Below are positions 49,723 through 59,549 of a DNA stretch of 64,000 nucleotides, piece after piece. Every line of letters starts with the position of its first letter. Position 1 is the first letter of the stretch. A model generated the notes under the pieces. The model had not been told where the DNA came from and ran no database searches. It was given only the letters and a program-made list of their open reading frames with translations. Location: contig NZ_VWSG01000001.1 in NCBI RefSeq assembly GCF_008629655.1, forward strand, positions 248,001-312,000, read 5' to 3'. The DNA comes from Paenimyroides baculatum. Its GTDB lineage: Bacteria > Bacteroidota > Bacteroidia > Flavobacteriales > Flavobacteriaceae. The translations under genes and the position numbers were made by a program.

Positions 49723-51981
49723 ATGCGCAAGTACAAGAATTCTATTTTTTACGGGGCTGTAATTGTTGTTTTCTCCTTTATAATGTACCTAACGGTTAAC
49801 AGGGGAAAATTCCTTGAAGTCGATGTCGTAAATGTAGCTTCAGATAAAAATGATTGGCAGGAATTTTTAGATTCGTTTATAAATAATCTTCATCATCCGT
49901 TGGCATTACTGTTAATGCAGATCATTGCCATTGTAATAGCCGCTCGTTTCTTCGGTTGGCTGTTCAACAAAATTGGTCAGCCCGCAGTAATCGGCGAAAT
50001 CATTGCAGGTATTGTTTTGGGACCATCCTTATTCGGAATGTATTTTCCCGAAGCCTCGGCAGCTTTGTTTCCATTAGAATCATTAGGGAATTTACAGCTT
50101 TTAAGTCAGGTTGGATTGATTCTCTTCATGTTCGTCATTGGAATGGAACTTGATCTAAAGGTTCTTAAAAGCAAGGCGCAGGATGCTGTTGTAATTAGTC
50201 ATGCAAGTATCATTATTCCGTTTACATTAGGCATGGTGCTGGCATATTATACCTACACGCAGTACGCCCCAGACGGAATCAACTTTTTATCGTTTGCCCT
50301 TTTTATGGGAATTGCAATGAGTATTACGGCTTTCCCGGTGTTGGCACGTATTGTTCAAGAACGCGGTATACAGAAAACAAAATTGGGTACTGTAGTACTG
50401 ACAGCTGCCGCTGCCGATGATATCACTGCCTGGTGTATTCTGGCAGTAGTAATTGCCATTGTAAAAGCAGGTTCGTTTGTAAGTGCTTTGTATGTAATTG
50501 TGCTGGCAATTGTGTATGTAATAGTAATGCTTAAACTGGTTCGTCCGTTTTTGCGTCACATAGGTAATTTAAATGCTAATAACAAAACATTGAGCAAGCC
50601 GGTTGTTGCCATATTTTTACTGGTGTTGATTTTATCATCGTACCTAACAGAAATCATTGGTATTCATGCGCTGTTCGGTGCGTTTATGGCAGGTGCGATC
50701 ATGCCCGATAATCATAAGTTCCGCCACATATTCGTTGAGAAAGTAGAAGACGTTGCTGTGATACTGTTCTTACCGTTATTCTTTGTTTATACCGGCTTAA
50801 GAACCGAAATAGGTTTATTGAACGATATATCGTTATGGAAAATGACCGGAGTCATTATTCTGGTTGCCGTGGTAGGAAAATTTGTTGGTAGTGCCGCCGC
50901 CGCCAAGTATGTAGGACAAAGTTGGAAAGATAGTTTAACCATTGGTGCTTTAATGAATACCCGCGGATTAATGGAACTGGTTGCCTTGAACATTGGTTAC
51001 GAATTAGGCGTTTTAACGCCCGAAGTTTTCGCAATGATGGTAATTATGGCATTGGTTACTACTTTTATGACCGGACCGATATTAGATTTTCTGAACCGAA
51101 TTTATAAGGATAAAACCCAGAGTGCCGAAGAAATTCTGAATGAAACCAAGTTTAAGATTCTGTTTTATTTTGAACGAATCACTACCGGAAAAAATCTGTT
51201 GAAGCTTGCGAATACGTTTACCAAAAACCAGCAGGAAAATTCGGTTGTTACTGCACTGCATTTGGTAAACAGTAGTGATGTTGATTTAATGGATAACAAA
51301 TACGAGGAAAAGATATTTTCGCCTATCGAAGAAGAAGCTCATAAGATCAATCAGAAATTAATCAATCTTTATAAAGTATCTACCGACGTAAATTCAGAAA
51401 TTGTTGATGTAGCGCACAAAGGTAATTATGATTTAATTTTAATGGAACTAGGTTCGTCTATTTACGATGGCACTATTCTGGGAAGATTGTTAGGCTTTAC
51501 CACGCGTATTGTTAATCCCGAAATCATTGTTGATAAAGTAATTGGTAAGGAAAAGTTCTTTGATTATTCTCCGTTCGACGATCAAACGCGTTACGTAATC
51601 ACCAACTCTAAAATACCTGTCGGAATTTTTATCGACAAAAACCTGGAAGAAGTGAATAAGATCTTTGTGCCGTTTTTCCATGAAAGCGATAAAAAGTTAA
51701 TTCCGTTTATATTGAAGTTTATTCAGAACAACGATTCGCAGATTGTAATTATGGATATTAAAGGTCATTTAAAAACAAATACGTTTATTAAAGAAGAAAT
51801 CCGTTTGATAGAACAAGCAAAGCCTAATCATATTTCAGTATTGTCTGACACGGAAATCGATTTGAATCTGATCCAGCAACAGGATCTTATTCTTACAACC
51901 GTAAAATCGTGGCGTAATATGATCGATAAAAAATACAACTGGCTAAAAAATACTACATCGCTACTATTAATAAAGCCTTAA
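49723..51981 (+). CDS. CPA2-family cation/proton antiporter
   Basis: From the ATG at 49723 the protein has 752 residues. A Kef/CPA2-type membrane domain (about 12 helices, residues about 60-460) carries the motifs GEIIAGIVLGPSLFG, AAAADDITAWCILAVVIAIV with the ion-binding DD pair, and GALMNTRGLMELVALNIGYE. The cytoplasmic C-terminal part (about 470-752) looks like a regulatory USP-like alpha/beta region (VVTALHLVNSSDVDLMDN) rather than TrkA-N. It exchanges Na+ or K+ for H+; which ion is unclear. The GTG at 49702 is a less likely start. Confidence 0.9.
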   Translation: MRKYKNSIFYGAVIVVFSFIMYLTVNRGKFLEVDVVNVASDKNDWQEFLDSFINNLHHPLALLLMQIIAIVIAARFFGWLFNKIGQPAVIGEIIAGIVLGPSLFGMYFPEASAALFPLESLGNLQLLSQVGLILFMFVIGMELDLKVLKSKAQDAVVISHASIIIPFTLGMVLAYYTYTQYAPDGINFLSFALFMGIAMSITAFPVLARIVQERGIQKTKLGTVVLTAAAADDITAWCILAVVIAIVKAGSFVSALYVIVLAIVYVIVMLKLVRPFLRHIGNLNANNKTLSKPVVAIFLLVLILSSYLTEIIGIHALFGAFMAGAIMPDNHKFRHIFVEKVEDVAVILFLPLFFVYTGLRTEIGLLNDISLWKMTGVIILVAVVGKFVGSAAAAKYVGQSWKDSLTIGALMNTRGLMELVALNIGYELGVLTPEVFAMMVIMALVTTFMTGPILDFLNRIYKDKTQSAEEILNETKFKILFYFERITTGKNLLKLANTFTKNQQENSVVTALHLVNSSDVDLMDNKYEEKIFSPIEEEAHKINQKLINLYKVSTDVNSEIVDVAHKGNYDLILMELGSSIYDGTILGRLLGFTTRIVNPEIIVDKVIGKEKFFDYSPFDDQTRYVITNSKIPVGIFIDKNLEEVNKIFVPFFHESDKKLIPFILKFIQNNDSQIVIMDIKGHLKTNTFIKEEIRLIEQAKPNHISVLSDTEIDLNLIQQQDLILTTVKSWRNMIDKKYNWLKNTTSLLLIKP

Positions 51982-52018
51982 ATAATTATTACAACCAACC
52001 AAACCCTAATTAAAACGG

Positions 52019-52046
52019 AAAGCAGCACAATTGTGCTGCTTTTTTA
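52019..52046. terminator. Bidirectional terminator
   Basis: The perfect 20-base palindrome AGCAGCACAATTGTGCTGCT is followed by T6 and preceded by AA. It lies between the convergent antiporter and SPOR-domain genes. Confidence 0.85.
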
Positions 52047-52433
52047 ATTTTTTAGCTTTACTACAAAAGCATCGGGATATTTGCCTGCAATTTTTTTCAA
52101 CAGATGTTCTGCTTCAATTTTATTCTTGTAATTGCCTACAACCAATTTAAATTTAGGGTTAGCATAAATAATGGTAGCATCGATATCAGGATTTTGCGTT
52201 GTAAAATCTTTATACATGCTTTCAACATCTTCTTTTAAACCGTTTTTAAGCTGTACCGAATAATTTGTGTAAAGTGAAAACTGATTGTTCTGGCTCATTT
52301 TTCGTTCCAATAACAGATCAATGGTTTTTTGTTCGCTGTTTTCAATAACATTAATTTGTGCGTTGACATTTTGCCCTGCAACAAATGTTAAAATAAATAT
52401 AATAAAAACTTTATAAGTTCTTAAATTCTTCAT
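52044..52433 (-). CDS. Exported SPOR-domain protein
   Basis: This 129-residue protein has a signal peptide (IIFILTFVAGQNVNAQ). A C-terminal SPOR-like fold contains YSVQLKNGLKEDVESMYK, then FKLVVGNYKNKIEAEHLLKK and DAFVVKL. SPOR domains bind peptidoglycan stripped of stem peptides. There is no membrane anchor, so it is periplasmic. It ends at the terminator shared with the antiporter. Confidence 0.75.
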   Translation of the reverse strand: MKNLRTYKVFIIFILTFVAGQNVNAQINVIENSEQKTIDLLLERKMSQNNQFSLYTNYSVQLKNGLKEDVESMYKDFTTQNPDIDATIIYANPKFKLVVGNYKNKIEAEHLLKKIAGKYPDAFVVKLKN

Positions 52434-52556
52434 AATGAGTAAATTTTACTACAAAATTAAAAAATTATCGTCAAAATAGAATTTAAGAATTTATTTAGAA
52501 TTGTTATAAATTAAGTTTTGCCTTTTATTAGGTTTTAATTACTGCGTGTTATGTTG

Positions 52557-52564
52557 TATTTTTG
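52557..52564 (+). promoter_or_regulatory. Probable -7 promoter of the act-cox operon
   Basis: TATTTTTG matches TAnnTTTG. It leaves an 88-base untranslated leader before actA. No clear -33 TTG lies at the preferred distance. No other promoter is visible before the operon. Confidence 0.5.
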
Positions 52565-52652
52565 TCAAAGTTTATAAATAAGGTAACGCAAATACTATAG
52601 TAAAATATAGGAAAACCGGTGCCAAAATTAGTTGATAATCATTTTTTTAACT

Positions 52653-53924
52653 ATGAAAAAAGTGGGTAACCATACTTCGTTTTCAAGGATTCTTTTCTTG
52701 TGTTTAACATTTGTGTTAACATTTTCTACAGGATCTTTTGCTCAAGATGTTGCAAAAGGTAAAGAGTTATTTAATGCAAACTGTGCAGCTTGTCACAAGC
52801 TGGATGCTAATTCAACAGGACCTTCTTTAAGAGGTGTTATTGATCGCCATTCAACCGATTGGTTGCATAAATGGATTAAAGACAGTTCAGGTTTAATCAA
52901 ATCTGGCGATGCAGCAGCTGTTAAGATTTTTAACGAGTGGAACAAGGTTCCAATGAACTCGTTTCCTAATTTATCTGATGAAGATATCGATAACATCATC
53001 GCTTATACATCAGAACCAAAACCAGAAGTGAAAGCTCCAGCGCCAGGAACTGCTCAAGCGGGTGGTGGTGCATCAAGCGGTGTTTCTGAAATGGTTGTTT
53101 TAGGCGGTTTAATCGTTGTTCTTGCAATGTTGGTAGTAATGCTGGTATTGGTAAGAAGAGTGTTAAACAAAGTTGCCGATAGAAACAACTTAACGGTAAA
53201 CGAAACTAAATCGTTGCCAATTTGGAAAGCTTTTGTAAAAAACCAGTTCTTGGTAATTACTTCAGTAATCTTGTTAATGTTAACAGGTGCATACTTTGCT
53301 TTCGGGTTTATGATGCAGGTTGGTGTTGATCAAAATTACGAGCCTATCCAGCCAATTCACTTCTCGCACAAAATTCACGCAGGTGAAAACGGTATCGACT
53401 GTAAATATTGTCACTCTTCGGCACGTACGTCTAAAACATCGGGAATTCCTTCTTTGAATGTTTGTATGAACTGTCACAAGAATATTACAGAGTTTACAGG
53501 AAGTGCAGATTCTACTTATGTAGATTACAGTAAAGAATTCTATACTGCAGAAATTCAAAAGATTTATGACGCAGTAGGATGGGATCCGGCAAAACAGGCA
53601 TACACAGGTAAAGAGAAACCAGTTAAATGGGTACGTATTCACAATCTTCCAGATTTTGTTTACTTTAACCACTCACAACACGTTTCTGTTGCAGGTTTAG
53701 AATGTCAAACTTGTCACGGTCCTGTTGAATCTATGGAAATTATGAGACAACATTCGCCATTAACAATGGGTTGGTGTATTGAATGTCACCGTGAAACGGA
53801 AGTAAACGTTAAGGATAACGAGTACTACGCTAAAATTCACGAAGAATTATCTAAAAAGTATGGTGTTGAGAAATTAACAGCAGCACAGTTAGGTGGTTTA
53901 GAGTGTGGTAAATGTCACTATTAA
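52653..53924 (+). CDS. actA: Alternative complex III subunit ActA, multihaem cytochrome c
   Basis: From the ATG at 52653 the protein has 423 residues and a signal peptide ending at TGSFAQ. A class I cytochrome c domain comes first (CAACH at 44-48, possible axial Met in NKVPMNSFPN). Two membrane helices follow (about 145-167 and 199-220). The pentahaem domain has CxxCH motifs at 250, 271, 351, 375 and 418 (CKYCH, CMNCH, CQTCH, CIECH, CGKCH). That gives six haem sites in one subunit. It passes electrons from quinol oxidation toward the oxidase. First gene of actABCDEF-coxBA. Confidence 0.94.
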   Translation: MKKVGNHTSFSRILFLCLTFVLTFSTGSFAQDVAKGKELFNANCAACHKLDANSTGPSLRGVIDRHSTDWLHKWIKDSSGLIKSGDAAAVKIFNEWNKVPMNSFPNLSDEDIDNIIAYTSEPKPEVKAPAPGTAQAGGGASSGVSEMVVLGGLIVVLAMLVVMLVLVRRVLNKVADRNNLTVNETKSLPIWKAFVKNQFLVITSVILLMLTGAYFAFGFMMQVGVDQNYEPIQPIHFSHKIHAGENGIDCKYCHSSARTSKTSGIPSLNVCMNCHKNITEFTGSADSTYVDYSKEFYTAEIQKIYDAVGWDPAKQAYTGKEKPVKWVRIHNLPDFVYFNHSQHVSVAGLECQTCHGPVESMEIMRQHSPLTMGWCIECHRETEVNVKDNEYYAKIHEELSKKYGVEKLTAAQLGGLECGKCHY

Positions 53925-53953
53925 TAATAATTTAAGAAGCTAATATATATACA

Positions 53954-56900
53954 ATGGCATCAAACAAAAAATACTGGAAAAGTGTTGAGGAACTTAACGA
54001 GAACAGTTCTATTGTTGAGACGCTAAGAAACAATGAGTTTGTTGAAGAGATTCCAACCGAGGATTTTCTTGGAGACAAAAATGCGTTGTCGTCTTCATCA
54101 ACATCTCGTAGAGACTTTTTGAAATACGTTGGATTTTCTACAGCTGCAGCTTCTTTAGCAGCGTGTGAAGGACCAGTTAAAAAGTCTATTCCTTATGTAT
54201 TTCAACCAGAGGAAATTATTCCTGGTGTTGCTGATTTTTACGCAACTACTGTTGCAGATGGATTTGATTTCGTAAACGTGTTAATTAAAACACGTGAAGG
54301 CCGTCCTATTAAAGTAGAAAATAACTTTATGGAAAGCGCATTAACAGGTGCAAACGCACGTGTACACGCTTCTGTATTGTCTTTATATGACAGTTTACGC
54401 TTAAAGCAACCAAAAATTGAAGGCAAAGCTGCTTCTTGGTCTGATGTTGATCAGAAAATAAAAGCAAGTTTAACAGCTGCGACAGGTCAGATTGTTTTAT
54501 TAACAAACACTATGGCATCGCCGTCTACAGATAAGTTAATAGCAGAATTCAAAGCTGCTTATCCAACAGCGAAGCATATCGTACACGATGCGGTAGGATC
54601 TGATGCTGCTTTAGATGCTTATCAGCAGGCTTACGGTGAACGAGCAATGGCTGATTACAATTTTGGAAAAGCTGATGTAATTGTTTCTGTTGGTGCAGAT
54701 TTCTTAGGAGACTGGCAAGGTGGCGGATACGATAGCGAATATGCTAAAGGCCGCGTTCCTAAAAACGGAAAAATGTCTAAACACATTCAGATCGAGGCAA
54801 ACATGTCTTTATCTGGTGCAAATGCAGACAAACGTATTCCGTTAACTGTTGCAGATCAAAAATTAGCTTTAGTTAAGATATACAATATTGTTACAGGTAA
54901 TGCTGTAGCAGTTACAAATACTGCTGCCGATGCAGAAGTTACAAAAGCGGCACAACAATTAAAAGCTGCAGGTTCTGCGGGTGTGTTGGTTTCAGGTTTA
55001 GACGATGTAAATGCACAGTTATTAGTTTTTGCTATTAACCAGGCATTAGGTTCGGTTGCTTTTAACCCTGCACAAGCTAAATATGTACGCGGTGGTAACA
55101 ATAAAGAAGTTACCCAGTTGGTAAAAGACATGAATGCAGGTTTGGTTCATACATTAATTATGAACAATGTAAACCCGGTTTATACATTATCAAACGGAGC
55201 TGCTTTTGCTGAAGGATTGAAAAAAGTGAAGCTTTCTGCTGCTTTTTCATTACGTGAAGACGAAACAGTATCTTTAACTACAATCGCTGCTGCAGCACCT
55301 CATTATTTAGAATCATGGGGCGATGTTCAAATGCGCAAAGGACATTATTCTATTACGCAGCCAACAATTCGTCCGTTATTCAATACAAAACAATTCCAAG
55401 AAGGTTTATTAACTTGGTTAGGTAAAACAGAATCTTTCTACGATTATTTAAAAACAGCTGGTGCTGGTTTAACTAACGGGAAAACTTGGAACCAAATGGT
55501 TCATGACGGTTTTTCTGCTGTAGAAGTTACAGGTTCGGCTGCTGCGTCTGCTGATTTTGGTGGAGCTGCATCTGCTTTAGCTGCAACTAAAAAAGCTGCT
55601 GGTTTAGAGTTGGTATTGTACTCAAAAACAGGAATGGGAGATGGTCAACAGGCAAACAACCCTTGGTTACAAGAGTTTCCTGATCCTATCACACGTGTTT
55701 CTTGGGATAACTATTTAACAGTTTCTAAAGCTGATGCGGAAGCATTAGGTATTAAAAACTACAATGTTGCAAACGGTGGTTTAAACGGATCTTACGTTAC
55801 TTTAAAAGTAGGTGATACTGTTTTAGAGGATGTTCCTGCATTTATCCAACCAGGTCAGGCAAAAGGTACTTTAGGTTTAGCGTTTGGTTACGGACGTAAA
55901 TCTGCCTTAAAAGAAGAAATGCAAGTAGGTGTTAATGCTTACAAATTATACAAAGATTTTAATAATACACAAAACGTATCTGTTGAAGTAGGTACAGGTG
56001 ATCATGAGTTTGCTTGTGTTCAGTTGCAAAGAACTTTAATGGGTCGTGGAGATATTGTTAAGGATACTACATTAGAGATCTTTAATACAAAAGATGTTAA
56101 AGAGTGGAATGTTAAACCACATGTATCTTTAGATCACCAGTCGGTTGAAGCATCAACAGTTGATATCTGGGAAGAGTTTGATCGTTCGGCAGGACATCAT
56201 TTCAACTTGTCTATCGATTTGAATTCTTGTACAGGTTGTGGAGCATGTGTTATTGCATGTCACGCAGAAAACAACGTTCCTGTTGTTGGTAAAGCCGAAG
56301 TAAGAAGATCACGCGATATGCACTGGTTACGTATCGATAGATATTATTCTTCTGAAGATACTTTTGCAGAAGATGTAACTACAAAGAATGCTGCTAAAGG
56401 TTTAATGGAAAACATCAGTACATTTAACGGTTTAGAGCATCCAGCAGACAATCCACAGGTAGTTTTCCAACCGGTAATGTGTCAGCACTGTAACCACGCA
56501 CCTTGTGAAACGGTTTGTCCGGTTGCTGCAACATCTCACGGTCGTCAAGGTCAAAACCATATGGCGTATAACCGTTGTGTTGGTACACGTTACTGTGCAA
56601 ACAACTGTCCGTACAAAGTACGTCGTTTCAACTGGTTCTTATACAGCCAAAACGATGCGTTTGATTACCACATGAACGATGATTTAGGACGTATGGTATT
56701 AAACCCAGATGTTAATGTACGTTCTCGTGGAGTTATGGAAAAATGTTCATTATGTATTCAAATGACACAAGCGAGCATCTTAAAAGCGAAGAGAGAAGGT
56801 AGAGCAATAAGCGGAGATGAGTTTGAAGTAGCTTGTTCTGCAGCATGTACATCAGGATCAATGGTTTTTGGAGATGTTAACGATAAAGAGTCTGAAGTTG

Positions 56901-56995
56901 CTACATTGTTTGAAGATGACAGAAGATATCATTTGTTAGAGCATATCGGTACTAAACCAAATGTGTTCTACCATGTTAAAGTTAGAAACGTATAA
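53954..56995 (+). CDS. actB: Alternative complex III subunit ActB, iron-sulfur protein
   Basis: This 1013-residue protein has a Tat-type SRRDFLKYVGFSTAA leader at 51-65 with lipobox LAAC (Cys71). A large molybdopterin-oxidoreductase-like domain without cofactor follows. The C-terminal ferredoxin domain has four clusters: CTGCGACVIACHAENN, CQHCNHAPCETVCPV, RCVGTRYCANNCPYK and CSLCIQMTQ...CSAACTSG. It carries electrons in the quinol oxidase module. Lipidation and Tat export are inferred from the motifs. It starts 29 bases after actA. Confidence 0.95.
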   Translation: MASNKKYWKSVEELNENSSIVETLRNNEFVEEIPTEDFLGDKNALSSSSTSRRDFLKYVGFSTAAASLAACEGPVKKSIPYVFQPEEIIPGVADFYATTVADGFDFVNVLIKTREGRPIKVENNFMESALTGANARVHASVLSLYDSLRLKQPKIEGKAASWSDVDQKIKASLTAATGQIVLLTNTMASPSTDKLIAEFKAAYPTAKHIVHDAVGSDAALDAYQQAYGERAMADYNFGKADVIVSVGADFLGDWQGGGYDSEYAKGRVPKNGKMSKHIQIEANMSLSGANADKRIPLTVADQKLALVKIYNIVTGNAVAVTNTAADAEVTKAAQQLKAAGSAGVLVSGLDDVNAQLLVFAINQALGSVAFNPAQAKYVRGGNNKEVTQLVKDMNAGLVHTLIMNNVNPVYTLSNGAAFAEGLKKVKLSAAFSLREDETVSLTTIAAAAPHYLESWGDVQMRKGHYSITQPTIRPLFNTKQFQEGLLTWLGKTESFYDYLKTAGAGLTNGKTWNQMVHDGFSAVEVTGSAAASADFGGAASALAATKKAAGLELVLYSKTGMGDGQQANNPWLQEFPDPITRVSWDNYLTVSKADAEALGIKNYNVANGGLNGSYVTLKVGDTVLEDVPAFIQPGQAKGTLGLAFGYGRKSALKEEMQVGVNAYKLYKDFNNTQNVSVEVGTGDHEFACVQLQRTLMGRGDIVKDTTLEIFNTKDVKEWNVKPHVSLDHQSVEASTVDIWEEFDRSAGHHFNLSIDLNSCTGCGACVIACHAENNVPVVGKAEVRRSRDMHWLRIDRYYSSEDTFAEDVTTKNAAKGLMENISTFNGLEHPADNPQVVFQPVMCQHCNHAPCETVCPVAATSHGRQGQNHMAYNRCVGTRYCANNCPYKVRRFNWFLYSQNDAFDYHMNDDLGRMVLNPDVNVRSRGVMEKCSLCIQMTQASILKAKREGRAISGDEFEVACSAACTSGSMVFGDVNDKESEVATLFEDDRRYHLLEHIGTKPNVFYHVKVRNV

Positions 56996-57030
56996 GTTAG
57001 TATTAATTAGAAACATTATAATAAAGGATT

Positions 57031-58434
57031 ATGTCGTCACATTACGAAGCACCCATTAGAAAACCTTTAGTTATTGGTGATAAATCATATCACGATATAA
57101 CGGTAGATGTTGCTAGACCTGTAGAAACACGTGCGAATAAACAATGGTGGACTGTTTTCACTATTGCTTTAATTGCATTCCTTTGGGGAGCTGGTTGTAT
57201 GGTTTATACAATTGGTACAGGTATTGGTACATGGGGATTAAATAAAACTGTAGGATGGGCTTGGGATATTACCAACTTTGTTTGGTGGGTAGGTATCGGT
57301 CACGCAGGTACACTTATCTCGGCTGTATTATTATTATTCCGTCAGAAATGGAGAATGGCTATTAACCGTTCTGCAGAAGCAATGACCATTTTCTCTGTAG
57401 TTCAGGCAGGTTTGTTCCCAATTATTCACATGGGTCGTCCATGGTTGGCTTACTGGGTATTACCAATGCCAAACCAGTTCGGGTCGTTATGGGTTAACTT
57501 TAACTCACCGTTATTATGGGACGTATTTGCGATCTCTACGTATTTATCTGTATCATTGGTTTTCTGGTGGACAGGTTTATTACCAGATTTCGCCATGTTA
57601 CGTGATAGAGCGGTAACACCTTTTTCAAAAAGAATTTATTCTACTTTATCATTCGGATGGTCTGGTCGTGCAAAAGACTGGCAACGTTTTGAAGAAGTAT
57701 CTTTAGTATTGGCAGGTTTAGCGACGCCATTAGTACTTTCGGTACACACCATTGTATCTTTTGACTTTGCTACGTCGGTAATTCCAGGTTGGCATACAAC
57801 CATTTTACCACCTTACTTCGTTGCGGGTGCGATCTTCTCTGGGTTTGCCATGGTAAACACGCTTTTGATCATTATGCGTAAAGTTGTAAGTTTAGAAGAT
57901 TATATTACCATTCAGCATATCGAATTAATGAACATCATTGTAATGATTACAGGTTCGGTTGTTGGTATTGCATATATCACAGAGTTATGGGTAGCTTGGT
58001 ATTCGGGAGTAGAGTATGAACAATACGCTTTCTTAAACCGTGCAACAGGTCCTTACTGGTGGTCATACTGGTTAATGATGACGTGTAACGTAATTTCTCC
58101 GCAGGTAATGTGGTTTAAAAAGATACGTACATCAATTTTAGGATCGTTCATTATATCAATTATCGTAAACATCGGTATGTGGTTTGAGCGTTTCGTGATC
58201 ATCGTAACATCATTACACCGTGATTATTTACCATCGTCTTGGACAATGTTCCAACCAACATTTGTAGATGCAGGTATTTATATCGGAACAATAGGGTTCT
58301 TCTTTGTATTATTCTTATTATACTCTAGAACATTCCCTGTAATTGCACAAGCAGAGGTTAAAACAATTTTAAAATCTTCTGGTGAGAATTACAAGAAAAA
58401 GAGAGAGAACGAAAACCATTCACATAATCATTAA
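57031..58434 (+). CDS. actC: Alternative complex III subunit ActC (NrfD/PsrC-like)
   Basis: This 467-residue membrane protein has about ten hydrophobic helices and the NrfD/PsrC-type quinol site region (VVQAGLFPIIHMGRPWLAYW). The C-terminus is His-rich (ENHSHNH). With ActF it forms the two quinol-binding membrane subunits of the complex. It lies 35 bases after actB and 6 before actD. Confidence 0.95.
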   Translation: MSSHYEAPIRKPLVIGDKSYHDITVDVARPVETRANKQWWTVFTIALIAFLWGAGCMVYTIGTGIGTWGLNKTVGWAWDITNFVWWVGIGHAGTLISAVLLLFRQKWRMAINRSAEAMTIFSVVQAGLFPIIHMGRPWLAYWVLPMPNQFGSLWVNFNSPLLWDVFAISTYLSVSLVFWWTGLLPDFAMLRDRAVTPFSKRIYSTLSFGWSGRAKDWQRFEEVSLVLAGLATPLVLSVHTIVSFDFATSVIPGWHTTILPPYFVAGAIFSGFAMVNTLLIIMRKVVSLEDYITIQHIELMNIIVMITGSVVGIAYITELWVAWYSGVEYEQYAFLNRATGPYWWSYWLMMTCNVISPQVMWFKKIRTSILGSFIISIIVNIGMWFERFVIIVTSLHRDYLPSSWTMFQPTFVDAGIYIGTIGFFFVLFLLYSRTFPVIAQAEVKTILKSSGENYKKKRENENHSHNH

Positions 58435-58440
58435 TAAATT

Positions 58441-58965
58441 ATGAGTACAAAAGTTTTACACGTATTATACAATGATGATGATGTTTTAATGGATGCAGTA
58501 AAAACAACCAGAGCTGCACATCATCATATCGAAGAGGTTTTTACACCTTTTCCTGTACACGGTTTAGATAAAGCAATGGGATTAAAACCAACGCGATTAG
58601 CAATTTGTGCATTTATCTATGGTTTATGTGGTTTGTCTTTCGCAACCTTCATGATGAATTACATTATGATTCAAGATTGGCCACAGGATATTGGTGGAAA
58701 ACCAAGTTTCAGTTACATTCAAAATATGCCATCATTTGTGCCTATTATGTTTGAATTAACCGTTTTCTTTGCAGCCCATTTAATGGTTATTACTTTCTTT
58801 TTAAGAAGTAGATTATGGCCGTTTAAAAAAGCAGAAAACCCTGATGTAAGAACAACCGATGATCATTTTTTAATGGAAGTTGCTTTACACGGTAGCGAAG
58901 AAGAAGCTTTAGAGTTCTTTAGAAACACCGGTGCAGTAGAAGTTAAAGTAATCGATAAACATTAG
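58441..58965 (+). CDS. actD: Alternative complex III subunit ActD (DUF3341)
   Basis: This 174-residue protein has a cytoplasmic-type N-terminal part (HVLYNDDDVLMDAVKTTRAA, then HHHIEEVFTPFPVHGLDKA) and two membrane helices (about 58-80 and 106-122), the standard DUF3341/ActD layout. It appears to hold the membrane part of the complex together. Placed between actC and actE with 6- and 8-base gaps. Confidence 0.94.
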   Translation: MSTKVLHVLYNDDDVLMDAVKTTRAAHHHIEEVFTPFPVHGLDKAMGLKPTRLAICAFIYGLCGLSFATFMMNYIMIQDWPQDIGGKPSFSYIQNMPSFVPIMFELTVFFAAHLMVITFFLRSRLWPFKKAENPDVRTTDDHFLMEVALHGSEEEALEFFRNTGAVEVKVIDKH

Positions 58966-58973
58966 TAGTAAAA

Positions 58974-59522
58974 ATGAAGAGTTTATATAAAATAGTTGCG
59001 TTGGCAGCAGTTTCAACTTTAGCTACATCTTGTTTTAATAAGGAAAAACCTAATTATCAGTTATTTCCTAATATGTACGAGTCTGTAGCCTACGAAACAT
59101 ATTCTGAATCAAGCGCATTTAAAAACGGAAAAGAGGGTCAGGTGCCTGCACAGGGATCAGTACCTCGCGGATTTACACCTGAAGAGTATCCAAATACACC
59201 GGCAGGTTTAGCTGCGGCAAGACTAAATTCAAAATCTCCTTTAGATTCAATTACTTCAGGCGATTTAGATAAAGCAAAGCAGTTATACACTATTTACTGT
59301 GCAATTTGCCACGGTGATGCAGGAGACGGAAAAGGTAATTTAGTTAAGAGAGAAAAATTCCTGGGAGTACCAAGTTATGCTGAACGTGAGTTGACAGAAG
59401 GTGGTATTTACCACGTTGTAACGTACGGATTGAACGCAATGGGATCACATAAGAACCAGTTAACACAAACCGAAAGATGGATGGTAGCTGCTTATGTGTT
59501 AAAATTGAAATCGGAATTATAA
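58974..59522 (+). CDS. actE: Alternative complex III subunit ActE, monohaem cytochrome c lipoprotein
   Basis: This 182-residue protein has a lipoprotein signal (TLATSC, Cys20), a Pro/Gly-rich spacer, and a cytochrome c domain with CAICH (109-113) and a probable axial Met in LNAMGSHKNQLT. It is the last haem carrier of alternative complex III and hands electrons to the oxidase. The lipid anchor holds it at the periplasmic membrane face. Second-last subunit before actF. Confidence 0.94.
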   Translation: MKSLYKIVALAAVSTLATSCFNKEKPNYQLFPNMYESVAYETYSESSAFKNGKEGQVPAQGSVPRGFTPEEYPNTPAGLAAARLNSKSPLDSITSGDLDKAKQLYTIYCAICHGDAGDGKGNLVKREKFLGVPSYAERELTEGGIYHVVTYGLNAMGSHKNQLTQTERWMVAAYVLKLKSEL

Positions 59523-59549
59523 TTGTAAAACTTATTTGAAAGTTTAGAT

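Noticed and set aside
52434-52652. Oxygen-responsive FNR-type site upstream of actA
   Set aside because: No TTGAT-N4-ATCAA palindrome was found in the leader; TTGATAATC at 52632 is only a half match.
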